Shown in pieces: positions 35,319 through 47,003 of a stretch of DNA of 64,000 nt (within the stretch, counting starts at the first letter, position 1; each line of letters starts with the position of its first letter). The stretch comes from Liquidambar formosana (lineage: Eukaryota; Streptophyta; Magnoliopsida; Saxifragales; Altingiaceae), in assembly GCA_039720395.1 (NCBI GenBank), contig CM077824.1, positions 28,892,586 to 28,956,585 on the forward strand, written 5' to 3'. A program made the position numbers and the translations under genes. The notes under the pieces were generated by a model. It worked only from the letters and a program-made list of their open reading frames with translations, made no database searches and had not been told where the DNA came from.

Positions 35319-36777
35319 CTCTCTTAATGTCTTTAAACAAGGGAGGGGAGAAGAGGGTTTGGAGGGAGTGAAATTCGTCATAATTCAGCAGCAGATTTTC
35401 TGAAAACCAGCAGTCGTATTTTAATCATAACTTTTTCATCCGAAGTCAGAATTTGATGAAATTGGTCTTGTTAGAAAGATAATTCAATTCTCTACAACTT
35501 TGTATTTCACAAGCTTTGTCCAAATCCAACGTTTTCATACCCCAAAACGCGATTGAAGTTTCTGCTGCTGCAAAGTGACGAAAATCACTCTTCTTTTCTC
35601 TTGTTCTCTTTTTGTTTTCTATTTCTTTTCAAAGTTGAGTGAGTTTTGATCTCTTTGCTGTGATACCACTTTGACAAAGAGGAGGATTCGTGTTGGTTTG
35701 ATTCACTCTAAAGACCTGAGGAGCCACGAACAATTACAAACACAAGGGGAGCCACTTCCTAAGGTATTCTCCTTCTCTATTCAAGCTTAAACTAGGTTCT
35801 CATATGGGTTAGGCCTATTGCATGTTAAAGGTAACTTTTTTATCATGTATTAACACTCTAGCTAGTTAATATACATGGAATATCTATTTTTTTATCTACT
35901 GTTTAGCATGCTTTAGGGCTGTCCTTTAGGTTTTTAATGCATAGTTATGATTCTTGTGCTCCTGTTTGTCCTTGTGCTAGGATTAGTGTCATTGCATGTT
36001 AGAGTTAGGATTTTCATCATGTTATATTGCTTTAGTTAGTTAATATGCATGATTTAATTTCTGTTTATTTTGGTTTTTGCATGATTAAAGTATGTTTTGT
36101 ATGTCTTTAAGCATATTTGTGAGTTTAGGGTTTTAGAGTCATTGTTTTGTGTTTGTTTTCATACAGCATGATAAAGTAGACTTTTTTATTGGTTTTTCTT
36201 CGTGTTTGCTTTATATGTTTTTCATATGGAGTAAACATGATAGTTTTGCATGCATGTTAGTATGTTTTAGGGTTTTTATGCATGATATGGTTCTAGGAAT
36301 ATGTTAGGACTTATTATTGTTCGCTGTTTTTGCTATTGGCATGCTTAGTGGATGATTTTAGGTCATAATACTATTCTGTCCAGATTTGCATGTTAGTGTT
36401 TTCGCATGGTTTTGAGCACTTGTAAGGGTGCAAATAGGTGTGGTATTTGTCCTATGGCAAATAGGGCTGCTTATGTCTGAAATAGCTAATGTTTGGAGTA
36501 ATTGCGCTCAGGTAAGTGGGTGTGAAGGTGCCCCAATTCACCTTTCTTCCTTATCCCTTCTCTTCTCCCTATTTAGGGTTAATTTTTAATATGATCCTAT
36601 GGTTTAATTAGAGGTTTCCTTAACCAACAAAATCCTGGTTTTTATTAAAGTTTCCATTTTGTGGATTTCTTTCCTAAAATCAAACTTTCTATCATATTTA
36701 ACTCTTTTGATCAAATAAGGAAACCTAGGGTTTTAACCATAGGTTTATATTAGGTCTTAACCCTAATTCTAATCGAA

Positions 36778-36820
36778 CTACGTGGACTTTGATCCATGTA
36801 TTTCATTGCATGGTACGTAG
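36778..36820 (+). other. Conserved CTACGT / ACGTAG stem in gypsy 5' LTR
   Basis: CTACGT (36778-36783) pairs with ACGTAG (36815-36820). The flanks GAACTACGTGGACTTTGATC and GGTACGTAGGCGC are identical to those in the 3' LTR (51301-51343) and the solo LTR. Confidence 0.55.
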
Positions 36821-37301
36821 GCGCTCTTCGTGAGGCTCAAGTCCGTTCTAGGATCCAAGCATCCTAGGTTTATTTATGTTTTCTTTTCTTCTTTTTATTT
36901 TCTGTTTTTATTTGCTTATTATGCATGGATGGATGAATGAAATATATGATATGCATGCAATTCTTGTGATGATATACTTGCCGATTTTTGTATGGAAAGA
37001 CTTTAATTTAGCCCAAATGAACTGAGAGACCGAAAGGGTGACATGGGTGCCTATAGGCTTTGCCTAGAACCTTCCCATGTCATAACTTAGCCTCCGAATC
37101 CCCGATTTCTTTGGTTTTCAAAAGATTGGTTTTTGCCTTTCCTTTTTTATGGAGTCATTCAAATTGTTTTCCTAAAACAAACTATTTTTAGGGTTTTCCT
37201 TGTTTCCTTTAAAAAATAAGGTGGCGACTCCTTTCCTTTTTCTTTTTCAAATCCACTTTCTTTTCAATCCCTCGTGGGCCCAATTTCCGGGGTTCACAGT
37301 T

Positions 37302-37320
37302 TGGCGACTCCACTGGGGAC
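37302..37320 (+). other. Gypsy primer-binding site
   Basis: TGGCGACTCCACTGGGGAC starts three bases after the LTR end. It starts with TGG, the complement of a tRNA 3' CCA. Tat-lineage elements commonly use a tRNA other than initiator Met; I cannot confirm which one without a tRNA set. Confidence 0.7.
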
Positions 37321-38174
37321 TTGTGGGCTAGATTCTATAAAGTTTAATTGGGCTAGGTTAATTTCTTATGTTTAATTAAAATCAATCACATTGCATCCGC
37401 TTGATTGTGTGCTTTCATTTATTGCATTGTGTGTGCAAACTCTTGCATGTTAGGATCGATGTCCCTCGATGTATCCTTGCCAACGATCGGCCTAGTCTCA
37501 ACCTTGGTTTTCCTGATTCCATGTGTTGGGGCGAAAGCTATCAACCTCTCTTGCCTAGTACCCTTGTGCTTGCCATTGGGTATATTAAATGAGTTAATCA
37601 CGTACTGCTGGACCCACGCGGTGTTCCTGATGCCACATGTGGTTAGGTATAAGGATTGCTCAAACAAGTGAAGGACCCTAGCCTACCCTTATCATTAGTC
37701 TATATAGACAGACTTGTAGGACACTACGGTCTCACCTTTATGCACCCACAATTGTTTGTAATGATGCTATGCCGTGTTTGTGGTGTGAGGCTTTATATCT
37801 TATGCCCTTAATATAGACCTTTAAACCCTAGCCTTCGTTAAGGCCATGGGTTAGGAGGAATAAATTAAGGAAATAGGATGTAAAGCTATGTTTGTGATGT
37901 GCTAGCCCTAGGGGATTAATTAAACCTAATTGAAGGACTCTATGCCCTATTCTTTAAAACATACCCTTAATCCATGACCCCTGTAAAGGTAATTGGATAA
38001 AAGGAATGAATTAATTGAACATGGTGTAGAGACCGAATTCATTAAGGAAAATATGGAGGTTTAGGACAGATCCTTAGGCTAAAGGTTAAAACTTTTCTAT
38101 CCATAGACGTGCTGGCTTGGATCCGCAATCCACAAGGGCGCCTAGTGAGTGTTGAGTCCACCCATCAGACAGAC
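37321..38174 (+). mobile_element. Gypsy 5' leader
   Basis: About 850 bases of non-coding leader lie between the primer-binding site and gag. Short ORFs on both strands are not conserved in the older element, and no upstream ORF1 (known from Ogre) is seen. Confidence 0.65.
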
Positions 38175-41100
38175 ATGGCCGACGAAAGAACTAGTGAGGG
38201 GCACTTCGACCTTGAGGCTTGCCTGAAAGCCATCATGGCCAAGCTTGACCATACCGCCGAGACATCCGATACCGCATTGAAAATGGCTCAAGAGAACCAA
38301 CAGAAGATGGCGGATCTTGAACAAAATGGCTCTAAGGCCCATTCCTCAGGTATACCTCATGGGGCTGGCACCGAAGAGGGACCTCAATCCAATGAGAACA
38401 CCAAGACAAGGGGGGAAAGTAGCTCGAAACCTGAGGTCACCAACCTAGAAGGGGAAGCCAAGGGGAAAGGTACTAGCAGTGATTCCGTGTTAGCGAGCAA
38501 GGTAGAAGCTTTGTAGAGAACCATAAAAGGGATTCGCAGGGCTGATGACATGGTCGATGTGGGGACTCTATCCCTGTTTCCAACGGCTCGTATTCCACTA
38601 CAATTCAAGATGCCGGAGTTAGAAAAGTTCGATGGGACGGGTTGCCCTAAGACTCATTTGAAGATGTACGTGCGAGCTATGCACCCTCGAGGGGCTACTG
38701 ACGAGCTTTTAGCTCAAATGTTCCATGAAACCTTGGCCACTTCTGCTTTGAAATGGTTCTTATCCTTGGAAGAGAATAGAACCCGGACTTGGGAAGACAT
38801 ATGCAATGAGTTTTCAGAGCACTACAAGTATAACACAGAGGTAGACGTTACTCGAAGGGACCTAGAAACTACCAAGCAAGGGGCTCATGAAACTTTCTCC
38901 GCTTACATTACATGGTGGAGACAAAAGGCGTCGAGAATGACGGATAGGCCAAATGAGGAGGACCAAATTCAGCTGGTGGTTAAGAACTTGCTGCCCGTGT
39001 ACCACAAACACTTATTTGCCCACTATTTCCCCAATTTCAAAGCTCTCATAGGGGCTGGCACGCAGGTTGAAGATGCTATCAATAATGGGACAATCAAAAC
39101 TGAGGAAGTGAGGAGTCGCAAGACAAACTTTACTGGGAAGAACAATGCCGAGGTCAACACCATAACTCAACCAATCCAACCCTTTTCTCTCAATGATGTC
39201 AACCCACCTCGCCAATTCACTGACCTATTCATGCCACTCGAAAGAGTCCTTGAAAAGCTCATAAGTCGTGACCTATTGAAGCCACTCGACCCAAGACCTC
39301 CACCAAATCCCTTACCCAAGAGCTATAATGAGAATAAGTACTGCAAGTACCACCAATCCAAAGGCCATGCCACCAATCGCTGTATTCGCCTTCGCCACCA
39401 AGTCCAAGACCTCATTGACAAGCAAGTCATTTCACCACCAACCCGTCCAAATGTCACCCGTAATCCTCTCCCATCACACAACAACACACCCCCACCTAAC
39501 ACCATAAATGCCATTGGGGTTGAATCCTCTCGCCCTCGCCATCCCATAAGACAATACACTCCGCTCCCCATGACCTTAACCCGTCTCTTCACCATTTGCC
39601 GCAATAACAGCCTTATCATGCCACTTCCACCAAAGCCAAGACCATCAACCCCTCACCAATATTGCCAATACCATCGTGCACCCGGCCATGACACCGAGGC
39701 TTGTTCTATACTAAAGAAGATCATCCAAGACCTCATTGACCAAAAGGTTTTGTTGTTGCCAAAGAAATCTATCCAACAAGAGCTGAAAGAAAGATATGAA
39801 GCAGGGGATCCTCAGGTTGGCCTATTAGGTGAAGCGTCGGGGAAATATGATTACTATGTGTTGTACTCAAGCCCAAGTCTGATATCAGATGAGCCGATAG
39901 TCCCTTCAGGTTGGGATGACTTGCCGACAGAGATGGAGAGCATCGACATGATAGAATGGGATGACTTGATGAATGACTCCGAGGAAGTCCATGACATATG
40001 GGCTAGCGATGATGAGTTGGACCATATAACCAGAGGGGGTCGTCATTTCAAGCCCCCCCACCTAGAATCTGAAAATCCGTTGGAAGATTTGGAAGGGCAG
40101 AGGCGTCCTAGCTTGCAAGAAGAAGAGGATGAAGTGCTTAGGCAGCTGAAGAAGACCAATGCCAACATTACTATTTGGGGCTTGCTCATGGCCTCGCATA
40201 AGCACAGACAGACCGTGTTGAAACTGTTGAATCAGATACAAGTGCCTGTTGACACATCCCCCGAGGGATTGGTACATTTGGTGAATCCAACTCCCAAGAA
40301 CTCAACCATCGTGTTCACCGATGTAGACCTACCTAAAAGCGGGCCGAGCCATTCTCAAGCTCTCTATGTGACCGTTGACACCATGGGGAAGAGGGTTCCC
40401 ACCGTTCTTATCGACAATGGGTCCGCACTGAATGTATGTCCTCTCCAAACTGCCACTGTTTTGGGTTTGGGACCCACTGATTTCACGCCATCTTGGCAGA
40501 CCGTAAGAGCTTATGACAACACCCGCCGAGAAGTAATAGGGGTAGTTACTTTGCCTCTTATCATGGGACCCACTGAATTTAGGGTAGAATTCCAAGTGTT
40601 GGATGTGCCGTCATGTTTCAACTTGTTGTTGGGCTAACCTTGGATCCATCCTGCTGGGGCTGTGCCATCTTCACTCCATCAAAAGGTGAAGTTTCCTTAT
40701 GAAGGAGCCATAGTAACGCTTCAAGGGGACTATGAATTGAAACTCGCAGGTGTGCCTATATGTGAGATACAACCCGAATCAGCAGCGATACCGCTATCTG
40801 GGTTTGACTATGTCCAATGCATTGAGAAAGAGCTCGAAAAGGGTGAATTAATACCCTTGGACTTTTGCCCCCATGGTAACTTGCATGTTGGTGAAATCAT
40901 GAGAAGGATGAGTTTCTTCCCAGGTATGGGGCTAGGGCGTCGCCAACAAGGGATCCCTACGTCTATTCAAAGCCGTGTCACCTCATACACCTTCAGGCTA
41001 GGATATGAGCCCTCCAGAAATGATTATGTGGAAATGCTGAAGAGGAATAAAGAGAAAGTAAGAGCCAAAGCCGAGGGAAGGGTGCCAGACCTGAGGATCT

Positions 41101-41513
41101 CGCCATATCGACCTACTTTGAATGGTTACTTCGTCAAAGAAGGGAATGATTTTCTATATTGCGGGTTTCCAGAACCCACCTTTGACCAAGCTACCAAGAT
41201 CCGAGTTCCGGGTTTTGAAATCTTCTTCACCGAATGGTATCCAATCACAGCTGAAATGGTGGATGATGAAGCCATCAATAATGAGTTCTGGGAAAAGAAA
41301 GAGGAAGACTGGGCAGAGAACCTCGACGTAGGGGCTATGACTGAAATGTTCCAAGATATGATCCTCACCGTGGAAGACTCGACCATTGAAGAACTCCAGG
41401 GTTCATCCATTAGCCATGCTACCGTGCCATTCCTGAATTGGTACCTTGAATGTGGTGTCATTGCGGAGATCCATGAAGAAGAAGACCTTGGCCTACCTGA
41501 TAGCAGCTTGTAG
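38175..41513 (+). pseudogene. Gypsy gag-protease ORF with two in-frame stops
   Basis: The start at 38175 (MADERTSEGHF) is chosen because the older copy starts at the same place; an ATG at 38109 is also in frame. The gag body (FKMPELEKFDGTGCPKTHLK, LATSALKWFLSLEE, WRQKASRM) is followed by two CX2HX4GHX4C knuckles (39342-39383 and 39663-39704). The aspartic protease motif LIDNGSALNV is at 40407-40436 and a glycine-rich GMGLGRRQQG segment at about 40924-40953. In-frame stops lie at 38514-38516 (a codon that is glutamate in the older copy) and 40635-40637, within the conserved block after NLLLG. The same frame then runs on to 41511-41513. Gag would form the particle; the protease would cut the polyprotein. 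Confidence 0.92.
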
Positions 41514-41699
41514 GTGTCTTAGTTTAGTAATATTTCCCTAATTCAATAAGATGTATCTACTTTACTCACTTTGTGGAGTCATAGTATTGATACAGATTTG
41601 TTTGTTTTCCTTCTTTCTTTTGTGTGTCATTCCCATTATTCCTAGTCAATAAAGTGTGCTTTCTTTCTCTATATATACAGTGTCTCTTTTCTCTCCTCT
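41514..41699 (+). other. Intron-like spacer between gag-protease and RT
   Basis: It begins GTGTCT right after the gag-protease stop and ends in a pyrimidine-rich stretch with TATATATACAG at 41670-41680. The ORF with the start of RT opens at 41700. Ogre-type Tat elements are known to splice an intron here. In this copy the stop codon lies just before the apparent donor, so simple splicing would not fuse the frames. Confidence 0.4.
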
Positions 41700-44600
41700 A
41701 TGGATATTTATGGCATGGATATAGATCCTAGGAACGATGTCCCCCCGGAGCTCGTTGAGCAAAGGAAAAGGGGCGTCACCGAACCTAATATGGATGAATT
41801 AGAATCAATCAACTTAGGGACGAATGAATTGCCAAGAATAGTTAAAATTGGGAAAACCCTCTCCCCCGTTGAAAAAGAAAAGATGATCTCCCTCTTGAAA
41901 GCCAACATTATGGCTTTTGCAAGGTCTTATGAAGACATGCCTGGCATTGACCCCGATATTGTGCAACACTATATCCCCACCAATTCCCTAAAGAAGCCGG
42001 TAAAAGCAGAAACTCAGAAGATTAAAACCAGAATGGGCCCTAAAAGTAAAAGAAGAGGTAACTAAACAACTAGACGCGGGTTTCCTTCAAATTGTGGAGT
42101 ACCCCGAGTGGTTGTCGAATATAGTGCCTGTGCCTAAAAAAGATGGGAAAGTGAGGATGTGTGTCGATTTCCGAGATCTCAACGCCGCGAGCCTTAAGGA
42201 TGACTTTCCTTTACCCCATATCGACGTGTTGGTGGATAGTACAGTGGGACATGCACTCCTCTCCTTCATGGACGGATTCTCCGGGTATAACCAGATAAAG
42301 ATGGCGCCTCAAGACATGGAGAAAACAGCCTTTATCACGCAATGGGGAACGTACTGTTACAAGGTAATGCCTTTTGGCTTAAGAAACGCTGGGGCTACTT
42401 ACCAAAGAGCAGCTACGACCCTATTGCATGATATGATCCATAAGGAAGTCGAGGTTTACGTCGATGATATGATCGTGAAGTCCGTGGATAGGGAAGGGCA
42501 TTTCAAGGCACTAGAGAAATTCTTAGAGCGAGCAAAAAAGTACAATCTCCGTCTCAACCCACAGAAGTGTGCTTTCGGCATCACTGCAGGCAAGCTATTG
42601 GGGTTTATGATCACTCAGAGAGGTATCGAAGTGGACCCAGGGAAGATAAAAGCTATTGTGGAGATGGAGCCGCCTAGCACTGAGAAGCAGATCCGGGGTT
42701 TTCTGGGAAGAGTTCAATACATAAGCCGATTCATTGCCAACTTGACCATGGTTTGCGAACCAATCTTCAAATTGCTTAAGAAAGGTGTGCCAAAAGTATG
42801 GAACGAAGAATGCCAAGAGGCCTTTGAGACCATTAAGAGATACTTGAGCAATCCTCCAATCTTAGTTTCCCCACGGCAAGGCGCGCCACTTTTGTTATAC
42901 TTAACGGTCACCGAAACCGCGACGGGAGCTATGTTAGCTCAATATCTTGAAGGGTCTACAAAGGAAAATGCCATTTATTACTTAAGCAAGAAAATGACAG
43001 ACTATGAAGTGAAGTACAATGCAATTGAAAAGGCTTGTGTGGCACTAGTATGGGCGACGCAGAAACTCCGGCACTACATGATGTCCTTCGAAATGTTCTT
43101 GATAAGTCGCATGGACCCGTTGAAGTACCTGGTAGAAAGGCCAGTATTGTCATTCAGAACTGCTCGATGGTCAATTCTCCTCAATGAATTCGACATCAAG
43201 TACGTGAATCAGAAGTCTATCAAGGGAAGCGTCATCGCAGACTACCTAGCCAGCTGTCCGGTGTCATCATCCACTCCGTTCAACGATCAATTCCCAGATG
43301 AGGACGTGCTAGAGATTGGTAGAAAAACTTGGAGAGTATACTTCGATGGGGCAGCCAATAAGAAAGGTTATGGGATAGGAGTCCTGCTGGTCTCACCCGA
43401 AGAGGCATTTACACTGTTGGCGGTCAAGTTGGGGTTCGAAGCTACCAACAACATTGCTGAGTATGAGGCCTGTATCCTAGCACTGGAAGCGGCACTTGAA
43501 TTGGGAATCAAAGAATTAGAAGTGTTCGGGGACTCGGCGCTAATCATCTGTCAGATAAAAGGGGAATGAAAAACTCGAGATGAGAAGCTGCTACCCTACC
43601 ATGCCTACCTGGAAGCTCTAACCAAGGAGTTCTCAGAGATAGAATTTAACTACCTTTCAAGGAACAAGAACCAGTTCGCCGATGCCTGGGCGACCCTAGC
43701 ATCCATGGTGGAGATACCTGAAGGGGGAAATGTGAAGCCGTTGGTGATAGAATGCCGAGACAAGCCTGTGTACTGTTGTGCAATCCGAGGAGGAGAGGTA
43801 AATGATGGCCGTCCGTGGTTCCATGACATAAAGAAGTTCATTGAAGAAAGGGAATACCCAGAAGGAGCATCTCGTATCGATAGAAAAACCCTAAGGCGGT
43901 TGGCAAGTCACTATGTACTTTGTGGAGGAAAGCTATATCGGAGATCATACGACGGGATCCACCTGCTGTGTGTCACCGAGGAGGAAGCCGAGCATCTGAT
44001 TAAAGAAATCCATGAAGGGACAGGGGCTCCGCATATGAATGGCTATATGTTAGCTAAGAAAATCATGAGGTTAGGCTATTATTGGTCTACCATGGAAAGG
44101 GACTGCCACACACATGTCAAGAAGTGCCACAAATGCCAACTGTTCGCCAGTGGACAACATTTGCCTTCTATGCCTTTAACGAGTATGTCATCACCTTGGC
44201 CATTCGCGGTATGGGGGATAGATATCATCGGACAGATCAAGCCAAAGGCATCAAATGGGCATGAATACATCCTGGTCGCCATCGACTACTTCACTAAGTG
44301 GGTGGAAGCAGCGTCCTTCAAGACCTTGAATTCCAAGAAGGTAGCACAGTTCATACAGCACAGCATCATCTATCGATATGGGGTACCGCATGAAGTTATC
44401 TCAGACAATGGCCAGCACTTTCAGAAAGAAACCCATGAGCTCTTGCAAAAGTATGGCATAGCCCACCATCTGTCGTCACCATACCGTCCTCAGACTAATG
44501 GAGCGGTGGAAGCAGCTAACAAGAACATCAAGAAGATACTACAGAAGACTGCGGACTCACACATAGACTGGCATGAGAAGTTGCCATTGGCTCTATGGGG

Positions 44601-45060
44601 TTATAGAACATCAATAAGGTCGTCAACAGGGGCTACCCCTTATTCTCTAGTTTATGGAATGGAGGCCGCGTTGCCAGTTGAATTGGAAGTTCCTTCACTA
44701 AGAGTTGTCGTGGAGAGCCAGATAACAGAAGTGGACTGGGTTAAGAGTCGCTATGATGAGTTAGCTTTGCTGGATGAAAGGCGTTTAAGGGCGCTGTATC
44801 ATGTTCAGGGGTATCAACGGAGAGTTGCCAGAGCATTCAACAAGCATGTCAAAGATCGAGGTCTAAAGAAAGGGGATGTAGTGCTGAAAGAAATCAGAGC
44901 TCCAGTGTTCGATCCGCGGGGAAAATTCAAGCCAAGTTGGGGTGGGCCATACATTATCAAAGAGATATTGCCAGCAGGGGCTGTTCGCCTCATGGATTTA
45001 GATGGAATTGAGTTCGCTCGTCCAACTAATTTGGATCAATTGAAGAAATATCATGTTTGA
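41700..45060 (+). pseudogene. Gypsy RT - RNase H - second RNase H - integrase (broken)
   Basis: The ORF starts at 41700 (MDIYGMDIDPRND). A 1-base shift at about 42040 moves it to the frame with KEEVTKQLDAGF and EYPEWLSNIVPVPKKDGKVRM. RT shows FMDGFSGYNQI, VMPFGLRNAGATYQR and YVDD at 42457-42468. RNase H (YLTVTETATGAMLAQ, AIEKACVALVWA) is followed by the second, archaeal-like RNase H (VYFDGAANKKGYGIG, TNNIAEYEACILAL). A stop at 43567-43569 ends that frame after IICQIKGE, and the same frame continues. Integrase has a HX6HX30CX2C zinc site, then Asp (44221), Asp in ISDNG and Glu in NGAVEAANK, the last two about 35 residues apart. It ends KKYHV at 45060. Confidence 0.93.
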
Positions 45061-45397
45061 AGCCTGCTAGGTTGAAAACCCGTAAGGGCAGCCTAGGCAA
45101 AAGTTAAGGCATGAGAACTACGTAAGGCCTGATTCTCCATTCAAAAAAAAAAGAAACAAAAAGAAAGAAAAAAAAAAGAAAAAAAAAAGAAAAGAAAGAA
45201 GAAAGAAGAAAAAAAAAACAGAAGAAAAAATCATGGAGATACGTAGGCAACCCACAAAGTTACCTTGGGTGCGGTCTAAATCAAACAAGATAATCCCAAA
45301 TTTGATTTATTATTGGCAATTTATTCAAAACTAAAATTGATTGACATAGCAATTCATTGGTATTAAGTAAAAGAACTGTAAAAATGCCATAAATATC
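45061..45397 (+). other. Post-pol region with AG tract and conserved stem
   Basis: Just after pol comes GAACTACGTAAGGCCTGATTC, an A/G-only tract of about 85 bases (about 45147-45227), then CATGGAGATACGTAGGCAAC. CTACGTA (45118-45124) and TACGTAG (45240-45246) are perfect complements. The arrangement echoes the stem found in the LTRs. The rest, up to the antisense ORF end, is AT-rich. Confidence 0.6.
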
Positions 45398-46654
45398 CTA
45401 TTCTATTTTCTTGAGCCTCTTTGCAGCTCGCTCCTCAGCTTTCTTCTTCTCTCTTTCATGTCTTCTTTTCTTCCTCAAGTCATGTTCATAAGCTGTTGTC
45501 ACTGCTTCCATAATATCGTCTCTGCAAGATCCAAGTTCGTTGTTCTTGATAAGTCCAAAAATCCTTTCTCTTCGAGTAGTCTCTCTCTCACCTAAATTGC
45601 TTTTCAACCATTCCTTATACTCGGGGCTCATCATATACGGACCATCAGTATTCGTAACTTGGGTTAGTATCAACTTGCTAGGCCATCGGTCCTTCGCCCA
45701 AGTCACTACAGAAAGACCCGCGGGCACCACAGGATAGTCACCTTTCAAGGAAGTGGGTATGGTTTGCATGGCGCCCATCTGACGCAGAACCCTTGAAGGC
45801 CAATAGAAGGAAGTAGACCTCAGTCCTATGAGTCTCACCATGGCGCATCCAGAAGTCCGCAGAAGCACCTGGTCACTGCAGCCCCATATGAATACAAACC
45901 ACTTGACACTCCTCTAAGAAAGGGTTTGGAAGTAACCTAGCCAATCTCTCAATGAAAATTGCCCAGGTAGTTCAATGCGGCGAAGGCAGTAATGCTGGGG
46001 CTTGTATGGTGTAATGGCAATTGGTGACAAGAAATTCAGTCTTTCAAGCAACCACATCTGCAGTAGAATGGGGCTACCTCCTAAAGGAACCTTTGGGTCC
46101 TCATGAGTTTTATCCAAACCATTCAGGGTTTCAGCTAGCACCATGGGAATCAAGTTATGGCCCTTGGCAAGGAGAGGAATCAAGTCACAGATTTGAATGG
46201 GAACATGTGGAGTACCAGTGGAAATAAGAAAACGACCAATGAGGCAAAAGGCAAGAGCATGCTTAATAGGAAAGGTAAAATTCAGAATACCTTTACTATC
46301 ACAAGCTAAAAAAGAGGTTGCCAATTTCATCAAGTCTACCATATGGTCCTTTACAAACGTAGAGGCATATTGTGAGTGAATCCCAAGTAGATTGGAGAAA
46401 GAAGTAAGAAAGCTTGGGCGAGGAGTAGGGAGAATGAAAGGACCTACCGTTGAAACTCCATACAATGCACAGAATTCCTCCATGGTTGGGCACAGTTCTT
46501 CATAGTTGAAGCAGAACACATGAACTTGAGGATCCCAAAAATATGTAGCAGCAGTCAAGAGGTTCGTTTCAAGCCTCACATGCCTCAAGGAGAGCAATGG
46601 ATCCAAGCCAAAGCACTTGAACTCAGATTTTGCTTCAGCACTCATAACTCTCAA
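45398..46654 (-). pseudogene. Antisense ORF of the Tat element (plant-mobile-domain-like), one stop
   Basis: It is encoded opposite to gag-pol, between pol and the 3' LTR. The start is at 46654 (MRVMSAEAKSEFKCFG). A single in-frame TAG at 45916-45914 splits it into 246 residues and a second part that continues in the same frame to KRLKKIE at 45398, about 418 codons in all. WDPQVHVFCFNYEELCPTME resembles the block found in plant mobile domain (and related DUF7745-type) proteins. The later YWPSRVLRQMGAMQTIP and the charged C-terminal tail (KKRRHEREKKKAEERAAKR) also fit that group. Antisense ORFs are known from Tat/Retand elements; their role is unknown. The charged tail suggests a nuclear protein, which is inference. 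Confidence 0.7.
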
Positions 46655-46735
46655 AAACCCTCCTAAAAATTTGTCTAGAGCCTCTATAACTTCTAATGAA
46701 TGAATACAAGTAGGTTTAGGAACCTCTTGGATGTG

Positions 46736-46743
46736 TTTTTATA
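46736..46743 (-). promoter_or_regulatory. TATA box for the antisense ORF
   Basis: On the minus strand CCCTATAAAAACACATCC gives TATAAAAA about 82 bases before the antisense start codon at 46654. This is a good plant TATA match at a suitable distance and suggests that the antisense ORF has its own promoter. Confidence 0.55.
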
Positions 46744-46814
46744 GGGAAAAGGTCACAAATCCAAGTTCAAATAGGAAAAAACCCATCAGAATAGGAAGTT
46801 TCCTACTCAAAGTG

Positions 46815-46905
46815 GGATTTCCGCTTCGGGCTCGGGTAACCACCCAGGCCTGGGCGGTTAGCCTCCCGAGGCCTGGTGGTCACCCAAGCCACCTTGTTTT
46901 GGCTT
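46815..46905 (-). promoter_or_regulatory. GC-rich module upstream of the antisense TATA box
   Basis: It holds GGGCTCGGGTAACCACCCAG, GGCCTGGGCGGTTAGCC and GGCCTGGTGGTCACCC, close kin of the module at 8847-8935 in the solo LTR. It lies about 70-170 bases upstream of the antisense TATA box. In an AT-rich neighbourhood it stands out strongly. Confidence 0.5.
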
Positions 46906-47003
46906 TCTCCCTCGCTTTGTCTTGCCTTGACGCGTGATCAAACCTCCTTCCAAATGAGATATTCAACACTTTTTGAGCTTAAAATCAATCAAATTCCATC
47001 TTG

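Larger units (their letters stand above)
35064..37298 (+). repeat. Gypsy 5' LTR with a 545-bp internal deletion
   Basis: It starts TGTCACACCCC and ends GGGGTTCACA. After the first 49 bases it jumps at 35113 to sequence that lies at 49637 in the 3' LTR, so about 545 bp of U3 is missing. The rest is nearly identical to the 3' LTR. TATAAATA is at 35311-35318 and the conserved CTACGT/ACGTAG stem is at 36778-36820. Confidence 0.93.

Noticed and set aside
35132..35371. ORF repeated at 49656-49895
   Set aside because: It is identical only because it lies in both LTRs of one element. It spans the TATA box and has no domain.
37401..37671. Overlapping ORFs in the gypsy leader as an ORF1
   Set aside because: Several overlapping frames on both strands, none conserved in the older leader at 11225-11697, and no recognisable domain.
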